Source: JBHHZI01 sp046757965
GTDB taxonomy: Bacteria > Acidobacteriota > Polarisedimenticolia > SMYD01
Length of the DNA: 11,143 nt
Direction of reading: 5' to 3'
Assembly (NCBI GenBank): GCA_046757965.1
Contig: JBHHZI010000111.1
Coordinates: forward strand, 1-11,143
Numbering within the stretch: position 1 is the stretch's first letter; the number at the start of each line of letters is the position of its first letter. Position numbers and translations under genes: made by a program. This document shows, one piece after another, positions 1 to 8,508 of the stretch. Under the pieces are notes generated by a model. It did no database searches, was not told the origin of the DNA, and worked only from the letters and a program-made list of their open reading frames with translations.

Positions 1-669
1 GGTCCGCCGCTGCTCGCCCAGCGTGGACGTGGCGGCCGGTCCGTAGTCGTGCCCCGGCAGAAGGATGACATCGTCCGGCAGCCTTGCCAGCCGCTGGGTC
101 AGCGTCCGGTACATCTCGTCCACATCGCCGCCGGGCAGGTCCACGCGACCGCACCCCTGAACGAACAGCGTGTCTCCCGCGACCAGCGACTGCTCGTGGA
201 CCAGAAAACACTGGCTGCCCGGCGTGTGCCCCGGTGTGTGAAGGAGGCGAACATCCACATCGCCCACATGGATCCGGTCGCCCCCGTCGTGAAGATCCAG
301 GTCGCTTGCCGACAGGCCGGTCATCACCCGCACGCCGTCCGCCTCGGCGCGGTGAACGTGGACCGGAAGGTCCAGACGTTCCTTCAGGGCCACCAGCCCC
401 TCCACTGCGTGGCCGAACAGGTCCCCGCCGATGTGATCCGGATGATAGTGGGTGACCAGAACGCCGGTCACCTGCATGCCCTCGGCCTCCGCGGCGGCGA
501 GGATCCCATCGACATCCCAGGCCGGGTCCACCACGAGGCATTCACCGCGAGCGCGATCACCGATCAGGTAGACGAAATTGACCATCTGTGTCGCGAACGG
601 GTCGCTCTGCGCGAAGTCGCGGCCGGACAGCAACTGCTTGATGGCGAGGCGGGCGGGCACGCTCTTCAT
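1..669 (-). CDS. MBL-fold metallo-hydrolase, ETHE1/glyoxalase II-like (3' end off window)
   Basis: Metallo-beta-lactamase-fold enzyme; 223 residues are visible and the frame is still open at the left edge, so the C-terminus is missing. Metal-site motifs seen: HYHPDH (His74, His76, Asp78, His79), HTPGHTPG (His148), GDTLF (Asp166) and PGHDYG (His207). The segment GCGRVD after Asp166 resembles the GCGR-T-D stretch of ETHE1-type persulfide dioxygenases, and the whole outline also fits hydroxyacylglutathione hydrolases. Likely reactions are therefore glutathione persulfide oxidation to sulfite or thioester hydrolysis; the sequence does not settle which. No signal peptide, so probably cytosolic. 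Start: ATG at 669 is the first usable one, because an in-frame TGA lies four codons upstream; no clear Shine-Dalgarno precedes it. It is divergent from the decarboxylase gene across 72 bp. Family assignment is secure, substrate is not. Confidence 0.9.
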   Translation of the reverse strand, partial: MKSVPARLAIKQLLSGRDFAQSDPFATQMVNFVYLIGDRARGECLVVDPAWDVDGILAAAEAEGMQVTGVLVTHYHPDHIGGDLFGHAVEGLVALKERLDLPVHVHRAEADGVRVMTGLSASDLDLHDGGDRIHVGDVDVRLLHTPGHTPGSQCFLVHEQSLVAGDTLFVQGCGRVDLPGGDVDEMYRTLTQRLARLPDDVILLPGHDYGPAATSTLGEQRRT

Positions 670-741
670 GATAGTCAGTCAGCCCGGTCCGGATCACCGC
701 GCCCGTGGGCGCCGTTTCCGGCATCCGGGAGATGGTCTAGG
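670..741. promoter_or_regulatory. Divergent intergenic spacer with GC palindrome
   Basis: This 72-bp gap lies between two divergently read starts, so it must hold promoters for both or lie downstream of leaderless starts. GCGCCC at 699-704 and GGGCGC at 707-712 form a perfect 6-bp inverted repeat with a 2-nt centre, close to the middle of the gap. GGGAG at 727-731, ten bases before the ATG at 742, is a plausible ribosome binding site for the decarboxylase gene. I see no convincing -35/-10 pair on either strand. In such GC-rich DNA the palindrome could be chance. Confidence 0.3.
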
Positions 742-2376
742 ATGCCCGGCGTGGCGGACCGTCGCTCCAGGAAGAAGCCAGTCCGGCGGAAGCCGGACCG
801 GCGGGTGGCCCCCGGCAAGCAGCGCGCCGACCGCCGGCGGTCCTCCCGCTTCGCGCGCCGCGACTTCGATGCCCTCGGCACGCTCCTCGACGGGGCCGTG
901 GACCTGGTGCGCCGCTGGACCGTGAAGTCGGCCGGCGGGACGGGACCCATCTTTCCGGATCTCGACAACGTGGACCTCGAGTCCGCGCTCGTCGAGCCGC
1001 TGCCCGAACGGGGCCGGCCGGCCCGACTCCTTCTGGCCGACCTCGAGGGCAAGGTCCTGCCGTATCTACGCGACAACGGCAACCCCAGGTTCTTCGGCTA
1101 CGTGATGTCTCCGCCGTCAGCGGCGGGTATCGCCGCTGACCTCATCGCCTCCGCCGTCGATCAGAACCTGACCGCCTGGCGATCGGCGCCGGCGGCAACC
1201 GAACTGGAACGTCTCGTGGTGGACTGGCTGCGCCAGATCACCGCCATGCCCGACGGCAGCGGCGGCCTGCTGACCTCCGGCGGATCGATGGCGAATCTCA
1301 CCGCGCTGGCGGTGGCGCGCACCCGCCATGCGCCCCCGGAGACCGTGCGGGGAGGGCTGGGCGAACTGGGCGGTTCTTTGATGACCGTGTACGCATCGGA
1401 TCAGGTGCACATGTCGATTCCCCGGGCGGTCCAGCTTCTCGGCCTCGGCACGGCCGCCCTGCGGACGCTGCCCACCGACGCCCGGCTGCGCCTCGATGCG
1501 ACGGCCCTCGAGAAGGCCATCGCCCAGGACCTCCGCCGCGGGAACCGGCCGTTCTGCGTGGTCGCGTCGGCGGGAACAACCGCCACCGGCGCCGTCGATC
1601 CCATCGAGCGCATCGCACGCGTGGCCCGGCGGCACAAGCTCTGGTTCCATGTCGATGCGGCCTACGGCGGACCGCTCCGCCTGTCGCCATCCCATCGATC
1701 CGTGGTGACCGGACTGGGAGAGGCGGACTCGGTCTCCCTCGACCCGCACAAGTGGCTCTACGCCCCGCTGGATGTCGGCTGCATCCTGTTCCGTGATCTC
1801 GACGCGGCCCGGGGAACGTTCGCCTCGCGCGGGGACTACGCCACCGTGTTCGAGTCCGGCGCCCGGGCGAGCTTCGCGTTCTTCGACCACGGCCCCGAAC
1901 TGTCGAGACGGTTCCGGGCGCTGAAGGTCTGGATGATCCTCAAGTACCACGGCACCACACGGATCGGCCGCCGCATCGAGGAGGAGGTCGAGCTGGCCCG
2001 GCTGCTGGGCGGTGCCCTGCAGAATCAAGACGAACTGGAGCTGCTCGCCCCGGTTGACACCAGCATCGTCTGCTTCCGGTACGTGCCGCTGGCCCTGAGG
2101 CGTTCGCGTCCCGGCGCCCGCCGCCCGCGGTCCGGACGCACATTCCCGGAACAGACCGAGGCGGAGATCGACCGGCTCAACGAGAATCTGCTGCGCCATC
2201 TGCAGGCCGAGGGACGGGTCTACCTGTCCAACGCCCGGGTCCATGGTCGCTTCGCCCTGCGCGCCTGTCTGGTGAACTTCCGCACGACCCGGTCGGATAT
2301 TCACGCCCTCATCGACGCCGTCGTGAAGGCGGGCGGCGAGCTGACGGCCCCGGCCGGGACCGTCAGAACAGGTTGA
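742..2376 (+). CDS. Group II PLP-dependent amino acid decarboxylase
   Basis: Cytosolic fold-type I pyridoxal-phosphate enzyme of 544 aa, of the glutamate/aromatic/cysteine-sulfinate decarboxylase family; it would remove CO2 from an L-amino acid to give an amine. Motifs: NPRFFGYVMSPPS near residues 114-124 (substrate-side loop), TSGGSMANL at 178-186 (phosphate binding), HVDAAYGG with Asp305 (pairs with the PLP ring nitrogen), and DPHKW with Lys337 as Schiff-base lysine. A typical C-terminal small domain ends in GRFALRACLVNFRTT. The start at 742 has GGGAG ten bases upstream. The frame stays open further upstream, but there it runs antisense to the hydrolase gene. Residues 1-40 are very basic and unlike the family core, and an Arg-rich insert lies at 453-466. 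Substrate unknown; cysteine sulfinate, aromatic amino acids and aspartate are all possible. The 3' end overlaps sufT by 14 bp tail-to-tail. Confidence 0.92.
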   Translation: MPGVADRRSRKKPVRRKPDRRVAPGKQRADRRRSSRFARRDFDALGTLLDGAVDLVRRWTVKSAGGTGPIFPDLDNVDLESALVEPLPERGRPARLLLADLEGKVLPYLRDNGNPRFFGYVMSPPSAAGIAADLIASAVDQNLTAWRSAPAATELERLVVDWLRQITAMPDGSGGLLTSGGSMANLTALAVARTRHAPPETVRGGLGELGGSLMTVYASDQVHMSIPRAVQLLGLGTAALRTLPTDARLRLDATALEKAIAQDLRRGNRPFCVVASAGTTATGAVDPIERIARVARRHKLWFHVDAAYGGPLRLSPSHRSVVTGLGEADSVSLDPHKWLYAPLDVGCILFRDLDAARGTFASRGDYATVFESGARASFAFFDHGPELSRRFRALKVWMILKYHGTTRIGRRIEEEVELARLLGGALQNQDELELLAPVDTSIVCFRYVPLALRRSRPGARRPRSGRTFPEQTEAEIDRLNENLLRHLQAEGRVYLSNARVHGRFALRACLVNFRTTRSDIHALIDAVVKAGGELTAPAGTVRTG

Positions 2377-2938
2377 GCTTCACCTGGGCGGCCGCCGACA
2401 TCATGTCCTTGTTCCACATCGGTTCCCAGACCAGATCCACGCGCGCATCCCGAACACCATGGACGGCAGCCACCTTGTACTCCACCTCCGGCGGCAACGA
2501 ACCTGCCACGGGACACATCGGCGACGTCAACGTCATCTGGACCGCCACGTTGCGCTCCGGGTCGATGTGGATGCTGTAGACCAGCCCCAGCTCCCAGATA
2601 TCCACCGGGATCTCGGGGTCGTAGCAGGTGCGCAGGGCCGCCACGATCCGCTGCCCCAGTTCCGGATCACCGACCACCTTGGCACCCGGCGGCTCGCTGT
2701 CCGACCGCGGGCCCTCGGCTCCCGCCGCCCCGCCACCGGGTCCGGAGTCCTCCACGGGAGGTCCGGACGCATCCGCGCTGGCCGGGGCGCCTGCCCTGGA
2801 CGGCGTCGTCGACTCCCCGGTGGCGTTCGACGCCCGGGCCGGGTCGCCATCGGGATGCGGCGAACGATCTGGATCGCCGGCGCCACCGGCCGGGTCCATC
2901 GACCCGGGTCCGGCCATCGTTGGTTCAGGCTTGTTCAT
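2363..2938 (-). CDS. sufT: SufT-type DUF59/MIP18 iron-sulfur maturation protein
   Basis: A 191-aa protein whose last ~105 residues are a DUF59 (MIP18/PaaD-like) domain. Seen: YDPEIPVDIWELGLVY (Asp107, Glu109), then TLTSPMCPVAG with the conserved Cys142, and a closing WEPMW-N-DMMS segment. Members in suf operons help mature or deliver Fe-S clusters to client proteins. The last gene of the operon, it starts 72 bases after sufU. Residues 1-85 are a Pro/Gly/Ala/Ser/Asp-rich, probably disordered tail absent from usual SufT proteins of about 100-120 aa. The long start is supported by GGGAG five bases before the ATG. A shorter start at the GTG of residue 88 has no comparable ribosome site. Its 3' end overlaps the decarboxylase gene, and no terminator hairpin is visible there. 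Confidence 0.88.
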   Translation of the reverse strand: MNKPEPTMAGPGSMDPAGGAGDPDRSPHPDGDPARASNATGESTTPSRAGAPASADASGPPVEDSGPGGGAAGAEGPRSDSEPPGAKVVGDPELGQRIVAALRTCYDPEIPVDIWELGLVYSIHIDPERNVAVQMTLTSPMCPVAGSLPPEVEYKVAAVHGVRDARVDLVWEPMWNKDMMSAAAQVKLNLF

Positions 2939-2941
2939 GGT

Positions 2942-2948
2942 CTCTCCC
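2942..2948 (-). promoter_or_regulatory. Shine-Dalgarno of sufT
   Basis: The minus strand reads GGGAGAG here, with its GGGAG core five bases before the ATG at 2938. It decides in favour of the long sufT start that includes the low-complexity tail. Confidence 0.6.
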
Positions 2949-3010
2949 GTCGCATCCGGTTGCCCGCCCCGGCCTGTGCCGCTCCGGGACGCTGCAGGCG
3001 GAGCCGATCG

Positions 3011-3469
3011 TCATTCCGTCGTCGCCAGGGCATGCTTGCCCTCCAGCGCGGAGATCATGGTGTGCCAGCCGAGAATGGCGCACTTGATGCGGGCAGGATA
3101 CTCGCGCACACCGGAAAACACGGAGAGTTTCCCCAGCCCGGCCGCGTCCGCCGCGGTCGCCGTCTCGTTGCCCGTGACCATGCAGTGAAAACTGTCGAAG
3201 AGCCGGCGCGCCTCGTCGATCGTCCGGCCCTTCACGGCGCCTGTCATCATGGACGTCGCCGCGGTCGAGATGGCGCACCCGACGCCCTCGAAGCTGATAT
3301 CCCGGATCGTACCGTCGACGATCATCAGATACAGGTCGACCCGGTCACCGCAGAGCGGGTTGAACCCCTCGGCATGATGAGTGGCCCCGGGCATCTTGTG
3401 GAAATTCCGCGGGCGCTTGCCGTGGTCGATGATGACCTGGTGGTACAGCTCGCGAAGTTCCGGGATCAT
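3011..3469 (-). CDS. sufU: SufU, zinc-dependent sulfurtransferase of the SUF system
   Basis: A 152-aa IscU/SufU-family protein. In SufU systems it accepts persulfide sulfur from SufS at a zinc site and passes it to the SufBCD scaffold. The three cysteines and the aspartate are all present: NPLCGD (Cys40, Asp42), GVGCAIS (Cys65) and RIKCAILGW (Cys130). The 65-residue gap between the second and third cysteine is about 20 longer than in IscU, the mark of SufU rather than an IscU scaffold. The HCMVTG loop at residues 95-100 lies in that insert region. The start ATG at 3469 overlaps the sufS stop in an ATGA junction, with a weak GAGG seven bases upstream, which suggests translational coupling with its enzymatic partner. 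No sufE is present in the window. Confidence 0.95.
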   Translation of the reverse strand: MIPELRELYHQVIIDHGKRPRNFHKMPGATHHAEGFNPLCGDRVDLYLMIVDGTIRDISFEGVGCAISTAATSMMTGAVKGRTIDEARRLFDSFHCMVTGNETATAADAAGLGKLSVFSGVREYPARIKCAILGWHTMISALEGKHALATTE

Positions 3470-4731
3470 CCAAGGACCTCGATCACACGACGCACACCCG
3501 CCGCGAGCCTCTCCATCTCGTCCCGGGTGTTGTACAGAGCCACCGAGGCCCGCACCGTGGCCGCCACGTCGAAGTGGCGCATCACGGGCTGCGAGCAGTG
3601 GTGGCCCGTGCGCACGGCAATGCCCTCGCCATCGAGAAGCGTGCCGATGTCGTGAGGATGAACTCCCTCGACGACGAACGACAGAACGCCCGACTTGTGC
3701 GGCGCGGTGCCGATCAGGCGGACGCCCGGGATCTGGGAGAGAAGACGTGTCCCGTGCTCGATCAGGTCGTGCTCGTGCGCGCCCACCCGTTCCACACCGA
3801 CAGCCTGGAGGTAGTCCACAGCCGCACCCAGACCGATCGCACCGGCCACGTTCGGGGTACCTGCCTCGAACTTGAAGGGCAGCTCGTTGTACACGGTCTT
3901 CTCGAACGTCACGGACAGGATCATATCGCCGCCCCCCTGGTACGGGGGCATGGCGGCCAGGTGCTCGGTCTTGCCGTAGAGGACACCGATGCCGGTCGGT
4001 CCGTACATCTTGTGGCCGGAGAGCACATAGAAGTCGGCATCCAGCTCGCGAACGTCGACCCTCTGGTGTGCAACCGCCTGGGCTCCATCCATCAGGACGA
4101 CAGCGCCGTGGGCGTGAGCCAGCCGGGCCATCTCCTCGACGGGATTGACGGTCCCCAGGGCGTTCGACTGATGCGTCATCGCCACGATCCGGGTGCGGGA
4201 GGACAGCAGCTTCTCGTACTCATCCAGACAGAGGGCCCCGCGGTCGTCGATGGGGGCCACCCGCAGGGTCGCCCCGCGCTCCTCGCAGAGGATCTGCCAC
4301 GGCACGATATTGGAATGGTGCTCCATGTTCGTGACCAGGATCTCATCGCCGGCGGCGACACGGGCTCGACCGTACGTGGCAGCCACCAGGTTGATTCCCT
4401 CGGTGGCCCCTCGCACCATGATGATCTCCCGGTCGTCGGCGGCACCGATCAGGCGCCGGACCTTGCCGCGGGCCGACTCGTACGACGTCGTGGCCCGGCC
4501 ACTGAGGGTGTGGACACCGCGGTGCACGTTGGAGCAGTCGTGCCGGTAGAACCGATCCATCGCGGCAAGCACGGACTCCGGTTTCTGGGTGGTCGCCGCG
4601 TTGTCCAGATAGATCAGAGGATGGCCGTGAACCTGCTGGTCCAGGGCCGGGAAATCCCCACGCAGGGATTCCACATCCAGCGGTTCCGGCGCGCACGAGG
4701 CGGGGGCCGATGCCGCGTGACGTGAACTCAT
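3466..4731 (-). CDS. sufS: SufS, type II cysteine desulfurase
   Basis: PLP-dependent cysteine desulfurase of 421 aa: it converts L-cysteine to L-alanine and holds the sulfur as a persulfide for SufU. Seen: YLDNAATTQKP at 41-51, EHHSN at 137-141, VLMDGAQA with Asp215 (PLP ring contact), SGHKMYGPTG with Lys241 as Schiff-base lysine, and RTGHHCSQP with Cys379 as the persulfide-carrying cysteine. The compact active-site loop and the RTGHHC context are those of type II (SufS/CsdA) rather than IscS/NifS enzymes. The first ~20 residues are a short Ala/Ser/Pro-rich extension. The start at 4731 has a perfect GGAGG (4738-4742) six bases upstream and overlaps the sufD stop as ATGA; its own stop overlaps the sufU start the same way. 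Confidence 0.97.
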   Translation of the reverse strand: MSSRHAASAPASCAPEPLDVESLRGDFPALDQQVHGHPLIYLDNAATTQKPESVLAAMDRFYRHDCSNVHRGVHTLSGRATTSYESARGKVRRLIGAADDREIIMVRGATEGINLVAATYGRARVAAGDEILVTNMEHHSNIVPWQILCEERGATLRVAPIDDRGALCLDEYEKLLSSRTRIVAMTHQSNALGTVNPVEEMARLAHAHGAVVLMDGAQAVAHQRVDVRELDADFYVLSGHKMYGPTGIGVLYGKTEHLAAMPPYQGGGDMILSVTFEKTVYNELPFKFEAGTPNVAGAIGLGAAVDYLQAVGVERVGAHEHDLIEHGTRLLSQIPGVRLIGTAPHKSGVLSFVVEGVHPHDIGTLLDGEGIAVRTGHHCSQPVMRHFDVAATVRASVALYNTRDEMERLAAGVRRVIEVLG

Positions 4732-6076
4732 CTCCGTCCTCCCCCGCCCGTCTCGAGCGACGCGAGCAATGCCGCGCCGGCCCGGGCGTGCAGCGCCGGG
4801 ATGCGCACCTTGTCCAGGATCTCACCGGCGAACGCCTCGACCAGGACACGCCGGGCGGTCCGGGGATCGAGCCCCCGCGAACGCAGGTAGAACATCATCG
4901 TCTCATCGAGCTGGCCCACGGTCGATCCGTGACGGCACTGGACATCGTCGGCGTAGATCTCGAGCTGGGGCGTGCTGTCCGCCAGCGCATCGCCGGACAG
5001 GAGGAGGTTCTTGTTGGCCTGCCAGGCGTTCGTCTTCAAGGCTTTCGACTCAACCCTGACATGTCCCGCGAACACGCCCCGCGCGTGACCGTCGAGAATG
5101 CCCTTGTAGAGTTCATGGCTCGTGCCATGCGGGCAGGCGTGGACGATGCGCGTGTGGTTGTCGACATGGGTCGTCCCGCCGGCGACATACAGGCCGTCGA
5201 GACAGCAGTCCGAACCGGGGCCGGTCAGGACGGCGTGCACGTCGTGCCGGCCCATGCCGGCGGAGCCTGTGAGCGACACCGCGTTCAGGTTCGCGTCCCT
5301 TGCCAGACGGATCTGGAACAGTCCGATGTGAGTCGCCGTGCCCGGCGCGCCATCCACCCGGATGTGCTCGACGACGGCTCCCGGGGCCAGGGCCAGGGTG
5401 GTGCGGGCGTTGGTGAACACGGGCCCCGGTCCGGCGCCGGCGTACTCCTCCACGAGCGTGCCGGTGGTGCCAGCGCCGGCGACGAGGACCGACCAGGGGT
5501 GGCTCACCAGCGGCGCGGCATCCGTGGACGCCACGAACAGCAGATGAATCGGCTCGTCGATCACCCGGCCTGGAGGAAGCAGCACGAAGGCTCCATCCGT
5601 CGCACAGGCCGCGTTCAGGTCGCCAAACCGCTGCGCCCCGGCATCCCCGAAACCCTCCAGGGACGCCTGCACCTCCCCGGCCCGCCGCCTCAGGGCATCG
5701 GCCAGGCTCATGGCGAGAAGCCCCTCGGGCAGTCGCCGGTGGTCGGAGAGGTCGGGGGCGAACCGGCCGTTGACGAACACCAGCCGGTGAGCCGGTTCGA
5801 TCCGTCGGGTCTCCACGGCCGCGCGCGCCGACGCCGGCGCGGCGCCGGACGCCGCCGTCCATGCGGTCCGGGCCAGGCGGGCCACGGAGGTCGCCCGCCA
5901 CGCCTCGTCCTTCGTCGACGGGAACCCGGCGGCACCGAAGCGCGCCATCGCCTCTTCCCGCCGGCTTCGCAACCACTCCGGCTCGCCGGCTCGCTCGCTC
6001 GCGGTGGCCGCGAAGCGCGCCAGGAACCCACCCATACCATCGGTCGCGGGCGCTGCGGTCGTCTGTCGCGCGTCGC

Positions 6077-6080
<4 letters not shown>
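4728..6080 (-). CDS. sufD: SufD, Fe-S assembly scaffold subunit
   Basis: A 450-aa SufB/SufD-family beta-helix protein that pairs with SufB and SufC in the SufBC2D scaffold. Seen: an N-terminal helical part with FPSTKDEAWR near residue 55, a middle low-similarity beta-helix, and the conserved C-terminal core TSHELYKGILDG, LEIYADDVQCRHGSTVGQLDE and FYLRSRGL. CRHGST replaces the more usual C-S-HGAT, keeping the histidine known from E. coli SufD to matter for assembly. Start: the ATG at 6080 overlaps the sufC stop as ATGA, with GGAGG (6091-6095) ten bases upstream. Another in-frame ATG at 6116 would add 12 Gly-rich residues and a 40-base overlap with sufC, so it is less likely. The stop overlaps sufS by four bases. 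Confidence 0.95.
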
Positions 6081-6841
<761 letters not shown>

Positions 6842-6851
6842 GGTGTGATGT

Positions 6852-6857
6852 CTCCCT
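6852..6857 (-). promoter_or_regulatory. Shine-Dalgarno of sufC
   Basis: The minus strand reads AGGGAG, ten bases before the ATG at 6841. It supports the 254-aa SufC start over the longer open frame that reaches back into sufB. Confidence 0.6.
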
Positions 6858-6872
6858 GGCGAGGCCGACGCC

Positions 6873-8447
6873 TCAGCCGACACTTCCCTCGAGACTGACC
6901 TCGAGGAGCTTCTGGGCCTCCACGGCAAATTCCATGGGCAGTTCCCTGAAGACCTCCTTGCAGAATCCATGGACAATCATGTTCACCGCATCCTCGGTCG
7001 AGATACCCCTCTGCTGGCAGTAGAAGAGCTGGTCCTCACCGATCCTGGACGTGGACGCCTCGTGCTCCATCTGCGCCGTCGAGTTCTTCACCTCGATGTA
7101 CGGAAAGGTGTGCGCGCCACACTGGTCGCCGAGCAGCAGCGAATCGCACTGGGAGTAGTTGCGCGCACCGTGGGCTCCCTTGAGGATCTTCACCATGCCC
7201 CGGTAGGCGTTCTGCCCTCTGCCCGCGGAGATGCCCTTGGAGATGATGGTGCTGCGCGTGTTCCTGCCGATGTGGATCATCTTGGTGCCGGTGTCCGCCT
7301 GCTGGCGGTTGTTGGCCAGTGCCACCGAGTAGAACTCGCCGACGGAATGGTCTCCCTGGAGAATGCAGCCGGGATACTTCCAGGTGATGGCCGAGCCGGT
7401 CTCCACCTGTGTCCAGGAGATGCGGGCGTTCTCCATGCACCGGCCTCGCTTGGTGACGAAGTTGTAGATGCCGCCCCGGCCCTCGGCATCGCCCGGGTAC
7501 CAGTTCTGCACGGTGGAGTACTTGATGGTCGCGCCGGGCAGGGCAACCAGCTCGACGACCGCCGCGTGGAGCTGGTTCTCATCGCGCATCGGCGCGGTGC
7601 ACCCCTCGAGGTAGCTCACCGTGCTGCCCTCGTCGGCGATGATCAGGGTCCGCTCGAACTGCCCGGTCTTCGCCGAGTTGATGCGGAAATAGGTGGACAG
7701 TTCCATCGGGCAGCGGACTCCAGCGGGGATGAAACAGAACGACCCGTCGCTGAAGACGGCAGAGTTGAGCGTGGCGAAGAAGTTGTCCGAGTAGGGAACG
7801 ACCGACCCCAGGTACTTCCTCACCAGGTCGGGGTGCTCACGCACCGCCTCGGAAAACGAGCAGAAGATGATGCCCAGCTCGCCGAGCTTGTCCTTGAAGG
7901 TGGTGGCCACCGACACCGAGTCGAACACCGCATCCACCGCCACTCCGGCCAGCGCCTCCTGCTCGTGCAGGGGAATGCCCAGCTTCTCGTAGGTGCGCAG
8001 CAGTTCCGGGTCGACCTCGTCGAGGCTCTTGGGGCCGTCGCCGGCCTGGCCCGGCGCCGAGTAGTAGATCATGCCCTGGTAATCGATCGGAGGATAGGTC
8101 ACGTGCGCCCAGGTCGGCTCGGTCATCTTCAGCCAGTGCCGGTAGGCGGTCAGACGCCACTCGAGCATGAACGGCGGCTCGTCCTTCTTGGCCGAGATCA
8201 TCCGGACGACGTCCTCGCTCAGGCCGGGCGGCACGGTGTCCGCATCGATGTCGGTGACGAAGCCGTAGCGATAGTCCTGTTCCGTCAGCTTGCGCAGCTC
8301 GCGGTTCGTCTCCGGCGCGGCGGTGTCGACCGGGTCGTCTGCGCGGGCCGCGACGGGCCCGGCTGCCGCCACGCGGTCCTGAACGGGGGCTGCGTCGGGC
8401 GTGATCGGATCGACGGCGCCGGCAGATCTCTTCTTCGTCGGAGTCAT
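6873..8447 (-). CDS. sufB: SufB, Fe-S cluster scaffold protein
   Basis: Core scaffold subunit of SufBC2D, 524 aa, on which the nascent cluster is built. Highly conserved family blocks are visible: PPFMLEWR (91-98), YSDNFFATLNSAVFSDGSF (219-237), IPAGVRCPMELSTYFRIN (240-257), EGCTAP (281-286), GIYNFVTKRG, and QCDSLLLGDQCGAHTFPY (433-450). Relative to E. coli SufB the numbering is shifted by 29, so Cys434 and Glu463 correspond to the proposed cluster-ligand and sulfur-path residues Cys405 and Glu434, and Cys283 to Cys254; all three are present. The first ~45 residues are an Ala/Pro/Asp-rich extension. The start at 8447 has AGGAAGG (8452-8458) just upstream, and the next ATG would remove conserved sequence. 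The gene lies 61 bases after the regulator. Confidence 0.97.
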   Translation of the reverse strand: MTPTKKRSAGAVDPITPDAAPVQDRVAAAGPVAARADDPVDTAAPETNRELRKLTEQDYRYGFVTDIDADTVPPGLSEDVVRMISAKKDEPPFMLEWRLTAYRHWLKMTEPTWAHVTYPPIDYQGMIYYSAPGQAGDGPKSLDEVDPELLRTYEKLGIPLHEQEALAGVAVDAVFDSVSVATTFKDKLGELGIIFCSFSEAVREHPDLVRKYLGSVVPYSDNFFATLNSAVFSDGSFCFIPAGVRCPMELSTYFRINSAKTGQFERTLIIADEGSTVSYLEGCTAPMRDENQLHAAVVELVALPGATIKYSTVQNWYPGDAEGRGGIYNFVTKRGRCMENARISWTQVETGSAITWKYPGCILQGDHSVGEFYSVALANNRQQADTGTKMIHIGRNTRSTIISKGISAGRGQNAYRGMVKILKGAHGARNYSQCDSLLLGDQCGAHTFPYIEVKNSTAQMEHEASTSRIGEDQLFYCQQRGISTEDAVNMIVHGFCKEVFRELPMEFAVEAQKLLEVSLEGSVG

Positions 8448-8451
8448 GATG

Positions 8452-8458
8452 CCTTCCT
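8452..8458 (-). promoter_or_regulatory. Shine-Dalgarno of sufB
   Basis: The minus strand reads AGGAAGG, four bases before the ATG at 8447 (seven from its AGGA part). It supports the start that keeps the Ala/Pro/Asp-rich N-terminal extension of SufB. Confidence 0.5.
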
Positions 8459-8508
8459 GATGGCCCTCGAGCCTGGTGTGCTGCTGTCTCGCTTCTCCGG
8501 CTTCACTT

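Noticed and set aside
49..741. Upstream extension of the decarboxylase frame by 231 codons
   Set aside because: It runs fully antisense to the hydrolase gene, whose catalytic motifs are intact on the other strand. The extension has no family similarity, and GGGAG supports the start at 742.
1117..2304. 395-codon minus-strand open frame inside the decarboxylase gene
   Set aside because: It is a shadow of the decarboxylase, which has all its PLP motifs on the plus strand. The minus translation shows no family features.
6842..6976. 45-residue N-terminal extension of SufC
   Set aside because: It overlaps the 3' end of sufB by about 100 bases, is Ser/Arg-rich without similarity to SufC, and the ATG at 6841 has a good ribosome site and gives the normal length.
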